From NCBI GenBank assembly GCA_934394985.1, contig CAKRRF010000039.1, positions 1-21,418 of the forward strand: DNA of 21,418 nucleotides. The letters are read 5' to 3'. Source of the stretch: an uncultured Marvinbryantia sp. GTDB taxonomy: Bacteria; Bacillota; Clostridia; Lachnospirales; Lachnospiraceae. Each line of letters starts with the position of its first letter. Positions within the stretch are counted from its first letter, which is position 1. The translations under genes and the position numbers were made by a program. The notes beneath the pieces were generated by a model. The model was not told the origin of the DNA. It made no database searches and saw only the letters and a program-made list of their open reading frames with translations. This document shows, in pieces, positions 15,106 to 21,418 of the stretch.

Positions 15106-15882
15106 ATGAGTTCTACAATCAAAAATCTGCCTCCCGCATCTATGCGTACACTTGAAGTTCTTGACCTGTTTTTAAAAGACCCTTCTTCCAAAACCATGAA
15201 AGATATCGCGGAGCAACTTAATATCCCTTTTACATCCCTATACCGGATTATTCTCTGTATGCAAGAATATCGATATATTGTGGAAGATCCTCAAAAGCCT
15301 AATCATTTTCAGCTCGGTTATAAATTATCTCTTTTATCAGGCCTTGCTTTTACTGAAAAGAAACTGATTAAGGCTGCCAGACCTGTAATGGACAGTTTAG
15401 TCATTGAACTAAATCAAGCCATTCAGCTCTGTGTTCTTACATCCAACGGTGTATGCACGATTGATCAGCGCCTTCCTCGTCAAGCTATGACATACATTAC
15501 CGAATTGAACGAAACAATTCCAATAAATGTCAGTGCATCAGGTAAAATATTAACCGCCATGCTGCCCGAAAAAGAAAGGGAAGATTTTCTTAAAAAAGCT
15601 TTTCCGCGTTTTTCACAATATACTCGCTATACTGTTTCTGAAGAAATCCGTTTTCGTGATATACTGAACGAATGCAAAGAGAAAAAATATGGTATAGATA
15701 ACGAAGAATATGCCCTTGGTATAGGATGTGTCGCAGTTCCGATCTACAACCATTCTGGTGCAGCAATCGCTGCAATCGGAACTACTGGTGCCATCTCCTT
15801 TTATCAAAACGAAGCATCCAGACTCCATATACTTAACACTCTACGTTTAAATGCAGACAAAATCTGTGATAATCTAAATTAA
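15106..15882 (+). CDS. IclR family transcriptional regulator
   Basis: A 258-residue regulator from the ATG at 15106, with AAGG upstream; an in-frame ATG at 15040 would add 22 hydrophobic residues with no ribosome binding site and is less likely. The N-terminal winged helix-turn-helix (about 10-75) shows the IclR pattern: M-R-T-L-E-V-L-D-L-F, then M-K-D-I-A-E-Q-L-N-I-P-F-T-S-L-Y-R-I-I as helix-turn-helix, and F-Q-L-G-Y-K-L after the wing. The effector domain (about 90-255) has the family features S-A-S-G-K-I-L-T-A-M-L, Y-G-I-D-N-E-E-Y-A-L-G-I-G-C-V-A-V-P-I, and G-A-A-I-A-A-I-G. It is divergent from the sugar operon, so it most likely controls that operon in response to the sugar or a phosphorylated intermediate. 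Confidence 0.93.
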   Translation: MSSTIKNLPPASMRTLEVLDLFLKDPSSKTMKDIAEQLNIPFTSLYRIILCMQEYRYIVEDPQKPNHFQLGYKLSLLSGLAFTEKKLIKAARPVMDSLVIELNQAIQLCVLTSNGVCTIDQRLPRQAMTYITELNETIPINVSASGKILTAMLPEKEREDFLKKAFPRFSQYTRYTVSEEIRFRDILNECKEKKYGIDNEEYALGIGCVAVPIYNHSGAAIAAIGTTGAISFYQNEASRLHILNTLRLNADKICDNLN

Positions 15883-15937
15883 TAATGACGAACTCTATAC
15901 CGTCGAGATATACAATTTTTATTTCTTCCAAAAATAA

Positions 15938-15984
15938 GGAGCTGTTGCAAAAGTAGATTATCCATCTACTTTTGCAACAGCTCC
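15938..15984 (-). repeat. Perfect 21-bp inverted repeat (hairpin; IS-end-like or terminator)
   Basis: Arms 15938-15958 and 15964-15984 are perfectly complementary around a 5-base loop (TATCC). The outer part, GGAGCTGTTGCAAAAG, looks like the terminal repeats of several insertion sequences. The hairpin interrupts a nitroreductase reading frame. On the minus strand it is followed by TTATTTTTGG, so it can also act as the terminator for the EAL gene upstream on that strand. It may be the folded-back remnant of a small mobile element; this is inferred. Confidence 0.75.
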
Positions 15985-16076
15985 CATAATAAATTCATCA
16001 TTTCCTGTGGCACCATATCTGGTTTGAAATTATGAATACTTCTTCTTGTTCCCATTGCTATTAATACACCATTCAT
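15966..16076 (-). pseudogene. Nitroreductase family relic (N-terminal fragment)
   Basis: A 36-codon minus-strand frame beginning M-N-G-V-L-I-A-M and continuing TRRSIHNFKPDMVPQE (residues 10-25). This matches the conserved FMN-binding N-terminus of nitroreductases (R-R-S-I/V-R-x-F-x-x-D-x-V-P-x-E). After residue 28 the frame runs into the inverted repeat, reads L-L-W-E-L-L-Q-K and stops within it. The remaining roughly 140 or more residues of a nitroreductase are not found between here and the IclR gene. No good ribosome binding site is seen. It is most likely a decayed gene truncated by the repeat insertion. Confidence 0.6.
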
Positions 16077-16140
16077 TTCATCACTTTCATATTTATGTGA
16101 TATGTATAGTATGTGAGAAACAAGAGGAACTATATGCATT

Positions 16141-18048
16141 CTACAGACTTCTTTTTTTCTTCCAAACTGATACTATCTCTTCCGCCGACAACGGCTTTGC
16201 ATAATAATATCCCTGTATCATATCTACCTTCCAGTCTATCAGCAATTTTGCTTCCCGCTCTGTTTCAACACCTTCTGAAACGATCTGATACCCAATATCA
16301 TGAAGTGTATTCACCATACTATGATAAAATGTAGCCCTCTTCTCATTTTCACAGATTCCCTGCAAAAGGGAACGATCCATCTTGATCACTGAAAATGGCA
16401 ACTGAAAAATATTGTTCAGGTTCGCATACCCGGAGCCAAAATCATCCAGGCATAATTGAATCCTGTTCTGCTGAAGAATCCGAATACATTGTTCCAGTTC
16501 TTTTGTATATTCCGTCGCATCTGTTTCCGTCACCTCGAACAGAAACTGCCGCATTGGGAGGCCATAAGAGCGGATGATCTCTATTAGCTGTTCACAATAG
16601 CCGTCCTTGACCAGTTCTGCCGGAGAAAGATTTATTTTTACCGTTTCCATATCTGAAAGTTCCAACGCATGTGCCTGTAGGAACTGACAGATTTTATGAA
16701 GCTGCATTGGCATAAGTGTATAAATATCTCCACTTTTGACTGCCAGACGTATAAACAATTCCGGACTGATCCAGCCAAGCTCCGGATCATATAAACGGCT
16801 CAGTGCTTCCACTCCCACAAATCGCTGTTTCTGTACAGAGTAGATGGGCTGATACCAGACCTCAAAGGAATCATTTTCTATGGCATCATGCAGATGTTGC
16901 TCGACCACCTGTTCATACAAAAAGCGTTTCTGCTGTTGCGAGCTTCCCTCAATCAGTTGAACTGTGTCCTGTTGTTTTGTCTGTCGCTGAAGAAAACGGA
17001 CGTAGTTCATCATTTCTGAAATACTGCCGTGACAAACTGCATCCCCATGAGGAAGGCTGATCAGTATAACTGGACATTTCATTGTATATCTGGAAAGTTC
17101 CATCTCTTTTGAAAGCATGGACTGAACCTGTATAAGTGTTCTTTCATGTTCTTCTCTGGAATTGCTGAGGATCACATATTTATCAAATTGAACATGAAAC
17201 ACACGGTGTCCCGGTGCGATACCCCAAAGCTTTTCTGCTACCTTCCGGCTGACTTTTGCGTCTGTTCCATATAATCTACGAATCCGCTCCAATCCGCTTA
17301 ATTTTATCATCAGTAAAAATACTTCTTTTTCGCAGGAAAAGCATTCCCAAATATAATATTCAAAATACTCTGCACGAAATACACCTGTCGTCACCTCCAT
17401 GTAAGCATAAGGATTCTGCATACTCAGATAAATCACCTCCGTGGCGAGAGCAGAAAAAAATCCCACCATAAGATGTACCTGAAAAATATTTTGCAGCAAC
17501 ATACCAGCTACCATGATAAGACACGTCTCCGCAAGCGCAGATGCCTGTTGATGTTTCATATTTTTTTTCTGATAAAGTACAATACAAAAATCCAGCAGAT
17601 AGAGCACAAAAATCCCCCATCCAAAGACTGAATACCCTGTTCCTATGTGCCAGAGTCTGTCTGTCTCTGGATATGCGATCACATGCGACCACGGATTACT
17701 GAGAATCACAAGACTTCCACAGACAAAAATTACTGCTCCAATTTTCAGCAGCCGATGTCGCGGCTTTCGAGCGGTCAGGCAACTCATGTACAGCACAAAA
17801 TACGGCATAGCAAATTGTGCAAGGTACATGGCATCTGCAAGCAATATGTTTAAAGCTGATGCTGCTCTTCCAGTTCTGATATGTATTGTCAGACTGATGC
17901 TGCCAAGACAAATCAGTAAAGCAGCCACAAACATGGCAAGGAACAATTTCGTTCGTTTGTCATACAGTTTACGCTGTCTACAGAAATGAAAAAACTCCAG
18001 CAGCAAAAGTGCTGCGCCTGCATAGGCAAAATAAGCTGGAAATGACAT
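16141..18048 (-). CDS. Membrane-bound EAL-domain c-di-GMP phosphodiesterase with degenerate GGDEF domain
   Basis: A 635-residue signalling enzyme. Residues 1-210 carry about seven membrane helices, a likely sensor module. Residues about 220-345 form a GGDEF-like fold whose active motif is lost (Q-F-D-K-Y at 287-291 stands where G-G-D-E-F should be), so it cannot make c-di-GMP and may only regulate. Residues about 380-632 form an EAL domain with all catalytic features: E-A-L (414-416), Asn473 (K-I-N-L-S-P), Glu505 (F-E-V-T-E), Asp535-Asp536 (L-D-D-F-G-S-G), Lys556 (I-K-M-D), Glu593 (E-G-V-E-T) and Gln612 (I-Q-G-Y-Y-Y-A-K-P). It should therefore hydrolyse c-di-GMP at the inner membrane. AAGGAGG lies before the ATG. 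It is divergent from the two-component pair and probably monocistronic. Confidence 0.93.
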   Translation of the reverse strand: MSFPAYFAYAGAALLLLEFFHFCRQRKLYDKRTKLFLAMFVAALLICLGSISLTIHIRTGRAASALNILLADAMYLAQFAMPYFVLYMSCLTARKPRHRLLKIGAVIFVCGSLVILSNPWSHVIAYPETDRLWHIGTGYSVFGWGIFVLYLLDFCIVLYQKKNMKHQQASALAETCLIMVAGMLLQNIFQVHLMVGFFSALATEVIYLSMQNPYAYMEVTTGVFRAEYFEYYIWECFSCEKEVFLLMIKLSGLERIRRLYGTDAKVSRKVAEKLWGIAPGHRVFHVQFDKYVILSNSREEHERTLIQVQSMLSKEMELSRYTMKCPVILISLPHGDAVCHGSISEMMNYVRFLQRQTKQQDTVQLIEGSSQQQKRFLYEQVVEQHLHDAIENDSFEVWYQPIYSVQKQRFVGVEALSRLYDPELGWISPELFIRLAVKSGDIYTLMPMQLHKICQFLQAHALELSDMETVKINLSPAELVKDGYCEQLIEIIRSYGLPMRQFLFEVTETDATEYTKELEQCIRILQQNRIQLCLDDFGSGYANLNNIFQLPFSVIKMDRSLLQGICENEKRATFYHSMVNTLHDIGYQIVSEGVETEREAKLLIDWKVDMIQGYYYAKPLSAEEIVSVWKKKRSL

Positions 18049-18071
18049 TTTAATGCCTCCTTATCTATGAA

Positions 18072-18100
18072 TTCACATTTCTGGATCTGTATGCTATAAT
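18072..18100 (+). promoter_or_regulatory. Strong promoter of the two-component operon
   Basis: TTCACA (18072-18077, 5 of 6 to the -35 consensus), a 17-base spacer and a perfect TATAAT (18095-18100) preceded by TGC, an extended -10. Transcription would start near 18107, and the response-regulator ATG is at 18134 with an AAGGGGG ribosome binding site. The same 85-base gap must also hold the promoter of the divergent EAL gene, for which only weak candidates are visible. Confidence 0.8.
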
Positions 18101-18133
18101 AGATATATTTCAAACAGTAAAAAGGGGGATTTT

Positions 18134-18850
18134 ATGCGCGTTGCCATCATAGAAGATAGGGATGAAAACATCGCAATTCTTCAAACATATCTGAACCGCT
18201 ACGGGAAAGAACATGCCATACAGATCCAGACCAGCAGTTACAAAGACGGCATGCACTTTATTACAGACTATCATCCGGTATGGGATCTGATCCTTCTGGA
18301 TATCGAGATGCCACTTTTAAACGGCATGGACACAGCCAGACAAATTCGAAAGGCAGACCCGGATGTCCTGATCATTTTTATCACCTGCCTGACTCAGTAC
18401 GCCATCGAAGGCTACTCTGTCCGTGCCCTTGACTATGTGCTGAAACCTGTACAGTATTACGCATTTTCTGCAAAACTGAATCAGGTATGTGAAATCCTGG
18501 CCTCACGCCAGCAGAATCCGATTCTTGTCAATTGTCGGGACGGTCAGATTAAATTACTGCCAGAACAGATTTTGTATGTAGAGGTACAGAATCATACTCT
18601 TTGTTATCACACCAACCAGTTGCTGTTCCACACCACTGGCACACAGTCTCTCGGTAAACTGGCAGTGGAACTGAAAGACTCCGGATTTGCACGCTGTCAT
18701 CAAGCCTATCTGATCAACCTACACTATGTCACACGCTATGACCGCAGCACGGTTTTTCTTGGCGAGGAAACACTTCCCATAAGCCGCACCTATTACCGGG
18801 ACTTTGTGCAGTCTCTGTTGGATTATTGTGCCGGGGAGGGAAACCTATGA
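18134..18850 (+). CDS. LytTR-type response regulator (AgrA/LytR-like)
   Basis: A 238-residue DNA-binding response regulator. The receiver domain (1 to about 120) has the acidic pair E-D (7-8), phospho-acceptor Asp56 in L-L-D-I-E-M-P, Thr84 and Lys104 (L-K-P-V). The LytTR domain (about 132-236) has the typical I-L-Y-V-E-V-Q-N-H-T, F-A-R-C-H-Q-A-Y-L-I-N-L and P-I-S-R-T-Y-Y-R segments. Its ATGA junction overlaps the start of the histidine-kinase gene, so the two are translationally coupled and are a cognate pair. The agrB and agrD genes that make a peptide signal are not in the window, so the input signal is unknown. Confidence 0.95.
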   Translation: MRVAIIEDRDENIAILQTYLNRYGKEHAIQIQTSSYKDGMHFITDYHPVWDLILLDIEMPLLNGMDTARQIRKADPDVLIIFITCLTQYAIEGYSVRALDYVLKPVQYYAFSAKLNQVCEILASRQQNPILVNCRDGQIKLLPEQILYVEVQNHTLCYHTNQLLFHTTGTQSLGKLAVELKDSGFARCHQAYLINLHYVTRYDRSTVFLGEETLPISRTYYRDFVQSLLDYCAGEGNL

Positions 18851-20187
18851 GTCTTTCAAAAATCTTTGCTCCTGAATTGCTGCAATGCTATCTCTGTGTA
18901 GCTGCTTTATTTATGAAACCGCTGTCAAAACGCAGCCATTTCCCGGCACGTTTTCTGTTCAGTGCCCTGGTCTGCCTTTGCTGTACTGTACCGCTATCCA
19001 TGTTTCATGTATGGGTGTCCGTTACAGCAAGAGCCTCTTCCCTTCCCATCAAATGGGTGATTTCCATTGCCTCCGGTACGGAGATGTTTCTGTATCTTCT
19101 GACAGTTACTGTCTTTTTTTTCTTCTGCTGTGATATCCGACCTCTGCATGCAGTCTATTGTTCTGCCTGCGCTTATCTGACACAGGATCTTGCCTATACG
19201 ATTTTTGTATTTCTATGTCCGGACGCCGCGCACCGCGGCCGGCAGCCCCTGAAACCAGAGACTCTCTGGCTGGAACTTTTAATCCTTATCATTTACAGTG
19301 GCTTATTTTACCAGCTGATTGCCTCCCGTATCCTGCCAAAGCTAAAACAACTGACAAACCTCCTCCCTGCACTGAGTTATATGCTGATAACCCTGTTCAT
19401 TGGACGGATTCTTGGCACCCTGGCCAGTATCGGATCCAGTCGTGCAGAAACAGATCTGTTCCGCATTATCCTGTTATACGATATGCTTCTTGCAATGTCG
19501 CTTTTGTTTGCGCAGATATTGATTTTCCATCAGAAACAGTATCAGCAAAGGCTGACCCTGGAAAGTCAGCTACGACAGCAGCAGTACCAACAGTTTACCC
19601 TGTTTCAGGAATCTGTAGATACTATTCGCCACAGATGCCACGATCTGAAACACATGATTGCCGCCCTGCAGCAGGAAGGAAACACCGGACGGAGCCAGCA
19701 GCTTTTACAGGAAATGCAGACAGCCGTGATCCGATACGACACCACCATCAATACAGGAAATACCACTCTGGACGCTCTGCTTGGTAAGACCTGGAACAGT
19801 TGCGAACAGCGCAACATCCAGTGGACCTGTATGGCTGATGGAAAGGCATTGGAATTTATGGATCCCTTTGATCTCTATATCATGCTTGGCAATGCGCTGG
19901 ACAATGCTGTAGAATGTCTGAGTGCCATTCCGGAAACAGAAAAACGCTTTCTATCCGTCAATATCCGCCGCAAAAACGAACTTGTCTTACTATGTCTGCG
20001 CAATTACTGCGACCATCCCCTTTTCTTTGACCAGGGGCTTCCGCTGACAACCAAAGCAGACAAAGCTGAACACGGTTATGGCACCAGAAGTATCCGTGAA
20101 ATCGCCGAAAAATATAATGGGCAGATCTCAGGCAAACTGGAGCAACAGATCTTTACTCTGAATATTTTGATTCCGCTTCCTCAATAA
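18847..20187 (+). CDS. GHKL-type sensor histidine kinase (AgrC-like)
   Basis: A 446-residue membrane histidine kinase from the ATG at 18847, which overlaps the preceding stop codon (ATGA) and has GGGGAGGG upstream; an in-frame ATG at 18826 would lie inside the regulator gene and is less likely. About six membrane helices (10-230) form the sensor. A coiled-coil stretch rich in Gln (228-255) leads to the dimerisation helix with His265 in R-H-R-C-H-D-L-K-H, the phosphorylation site. The GHKL ATPase domain has the N-box G-N-A-L-D-N-A-V-E (348-356) and G2 loop H-G-Y-G-T-R-S-I (409-416). It phosphorylates the LytTR regulator. Its last 35 bases overlap the 3' end of the convergent sortase gene, and no terminator separates them. 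Confidence 0.95.
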   Translation: MSLSKIFAPELLQCYLCVAALFMKPLSKRSHFPARFLFSALVCLCCTVPLSMFHVWVSVTARASSLPIKWVISIASGTEMFLYLLTVTVFFFFCCDIRPLHAVYCSACAYLTQDLAYTIFVFLCPDAAHRGRQPLKPETLWLELLILIIYSGLFYQLIASRILPKLKQLTNLLPALSYMLITLFIGRILGTLASIGSSRAETDLFRIILLYDMLLAMSLLFAQILIFHQKQYQQRLTLESQLRQQQYQQFTLFQESVDTIRHRCHDLKHMIAALQQEGNTGRSQQLLQEMQTAVIRYDTTINTGNTTLDALLGKTWNSCEQRNIQWTCMADGKALEFMDPFDLYIMLGNALDNAVECLSAIPETEKRFLSVNIRRKNELVLLCLRNYCDHPLFFDQGLPLTTKADKAEHGYGTRSIREIAEKYNGQISGKLEQQIFTLNILIPLPQ

Positions 20188-20905
20188 CACCGATCAGAAG
20201 GTATCGGCTATTTGCACCCCCAGATGCGTGGCAGGTAGATAACGTAATAAATCTTGTGTTTATTGATACTGCTACCTCTTCGAAATGTTCTGCGTAATTG
20301 CGCAAATGGGAATAGAACGCAGCCGTGCCCCCACACTGTGTCAGATTTACATCATATAGTACCCTGTCATAGGCATCTGCCTCCAGAAACGCAAAAAACA
20401 TGAGCGGATGCCATGCGCTTTCATAGTAAAGCGAACCTGTACGATGACTCTGAAAGAAATCATACTCCTGATATTCATCCAGCTGTCCAAACATTGTGTC
20501 TTTGGCCATATGATGTCCATAGAGAATGCTGTTCGGACTGGAAAAATCCACCGCATCCCGATAATCCAGAAAAATACTTCCAGACAGAGAATATTTTCCG
20601 AACACATCCGTACTGACATATCGTAGATTGTCTTCACCTCGGACTACAGGATAGTCAATCTGCGTATCATCGATCTGAAGCCAGGCAATTACATCCGGAT
20701 TCCTGGCACGTAGTCCGGCCAGTTCGTCTGCTCTGTTGCTGTCCTGCGCATCAGGATGATAAATTTCGTAAACAGAAGCATCAGCACTCTGATAGATGTT
20801 CTGTTCATCCCACAGGACGTAGATTCCAAATCCCATCATAGCCAGTATCAGCAACAACCCCAGAATATCTGTAATGGTATCCACCAACCAGATCAGCCAT
20901 GACAT
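20153..20905 (-). CDS. Class B sortase
   Basis: A 250-residue membrane-anchored transpeptidase. A single N-terminal helix (about 11-31) anchors it. The catalytic triad is visible: His131 in L-Y-G-H-H-M, Cys225 in T-L-S-T-C, and Arg234 in G-A-N-S-R-Y. The lead segment D-V-I-A-W-L-Q-I-D-D-T-Q-I-D-Y-P-V-V (71-88) and the longer insertion before the Cys are typical of SrtB. Its start codon shares one base with the stop of the upstream surface-protein gene (TGATG), so the two are translationally coupled and the sortase probably anchors that protein. No strong ribosome binding site is seen, which fits coupling. It ends inside the histidine-kinase gene on the other strand. Confidence 0.95.
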   Translation of the reverse strand: MSWLIWLVDTITDILGLLLILAMMGFGIYVLWDEQNIYQSADASVYEIYHPDAQDSNRADELAGLRARNPDVIAWLQIDDTQIDYPVVRGEDNLRYVSTDVFGKYSLSGSIFLDYRDAVDFSSPNSILYGHHMAKDTMFGQLDEYQEYDFFQSHRTGSLYYESAWHPLMFFAFLEADAYDRVLYDVNLTQCGGTAAFYSHLRNYAEHFEEVAVSINTRFITLSTCHASGGANSRYLLIGVIEEAESKYSE

Positions 20906-21418
20906 CAGTGCTTACCAGAATGCTTTCGGCAACCCTTCACTGCCATCATCAGAAAAAGAGTCAGCATCGGAAGCACAATCAAAAGCAGGAAAGGCAGATG
21001 TTTCATAATCACACCGGTGACCGGGGTCTCTGGATATGTGTTGATAAATGTAACACTGTTTTCGTTCTCTCCTACCAGATTACCAGAACTGTTTTCTGCT
21101 GTTGACAGTGCATTCTTCTCTGTTCCGTTCTTACTCTTTACTGTCTGAACACCATTTTCAATCACATTCACGCTGGGTGTATATCCGTCTTCTGCGCCCG
21201 CTTCCGTAACAACATAACGCGTCCCCACCGGCAAATCTTCAAACACGATGCTCTCTCCGTCATGTAGTTCGAACGAGGTTTCTTTGTTGATGGCGCATTC
21301 TATCTCTTCATTTTCGATTTTACCTGTGTAAGATGTAATGCCACTACTTTCCGTACCAGATTTTATAAAGGTAATGGTAAATGTAAAATCTTTTGTTTTA
21401 TCTGCCAGATCACCCACA
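20905..21418 (-). CDS. Pilin-like sortase-anchored surface protein, C-terminal part (DUF7601/Cna-B-like)
   Basis: Partial: the gene continues past the end of the window, and only about 170 C-terminal residues are seen. A beta-sandwich domain of the Cna-B/isopeptide type covers the visible N-terminal part (K-T-K-D-F-T-F-T-I-T-F, later L-P-V-G-T-R-Y-V-V-T-E-A with the Glu expected to help form an isopeptide bond). Then comes S-V-T-F-I-N-T-Y and a sorting signal: T-P-V-T-G (about residue 131-135 of the visible part), a hydrophobic helix (141-160) and a basic tail K-G-C-R-K-H-S-G-K-H. The GTG at 21417 is not taken as the true start, because similar proteins continue upstream of this motif. It is coupled to the downstream class B sortase. 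Confidence 0.85.
   Translation of the reverse strand, partial: VGDLADKTKDFTFTITFIKSGTESSGITSYTGKIENEEIECAINKETSFELHDGESIVFEDLPVGTRYVVTEAGAEDGYTPSVNVIENGVQTVKSKNGTEKNALSTAENSSGNLVGENENSVTFINTYPETPVTGVIMKHLPFLLLIVLPMLTLFLMMAVKGCRKHSGKH

Noticed and set aside
1..21418. CRISPR arrays, tRNA or rRNA genes
   Set aside because: No regularly spaced repeats, cloverleaf with CCA-end context or rRNA-like stretch was noticed on either strand by eye.

Overview
The window looks like chromosomal DNA of an endospore-forming, anaerobic gut-type Firmicute, most likely Lachnospiraceae. The evidence is a moderately low G+C content, strong AGGAGG-type ribosome binding sites, a SpoVT sporulation regulator, a class B sortase with a pilin-like surface protein, and LytTR/GHKL signalling. 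Species cannot be named from the sequence alone.

Layout. (1) 1-880: a BrnT/BrnA-type toxin-antitoxin pair (minus strand) with its own terminator and a palindrome lying inside its likely promoter. (2) 824-3434: a YoaK/DUF1275 membrane protein (minus), then a secreted right-handed beta-helix protein of unknown role (plus). (3) 3531-5079: nicotinate phosphoribosyltransferase, ending in a strong bidirectional terminator. (4) 5096-6524: spoVT behind a sequence that matches the sigma-G promoter consensus, followed by a gene for a protein that resembles parts of a primary sigma factor but lacks the promoter-reading regions. (5) 6551-15882: the centre of the window, a seven-gene sugar uptake and catabolism operon on the minus strand. 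In transcription order it encodes a substrate-binding protein, a double ABC ATPase, a permease, an L-fucose/L-arabinose isomerase-family enzyme, a fused DhaK-DhaL kinase, a D-lyxose isomerase-family cupin and an RpiB/LacAB-family sugar-phosphate isomerase. A divergent IclR-family regulator faces it. (6) 15938-16076: a relic of a nitroreductase gene cut off by a perfect 21-bp inverted repeat. (7) 16141-18048: a membrane-bound EAL c-di-GMP phosphodiesterase, divergent from an AgrA/AgrC-like two-component pair (18134-20187). (8) 20153-21418: a class B sortase and the C-terminal part of a sorted, pilin-like surface protein, overlapping tail-to-tail with the kinase gene.

How the parts work together. 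In the sugar operon the ABC importer brings in an unphosphorylated sugar, two aldose-ketose isomerases could turn aldoses into a ketose, the DhaKL kinase would phosphorylate that ketose, and the RpiB-like enzyme would isomerise the sugar phosphate. No dehydrogenase, aldolase, transketolase or FGGY kinase is present. The simplest complete route from these parts is a tetrose pathway (erythrose or threose to erythrulose to erythrulose-4-phosphate to erythrose-4-phosphate), by analogy with the DhaK-plus-RpiB steps of tetritol catabolism. The substrate is an inference; a pentose route is not excluded. This operon is the best candidate here for an undescribed system. The sigma-like protein next to spoVT is the second.
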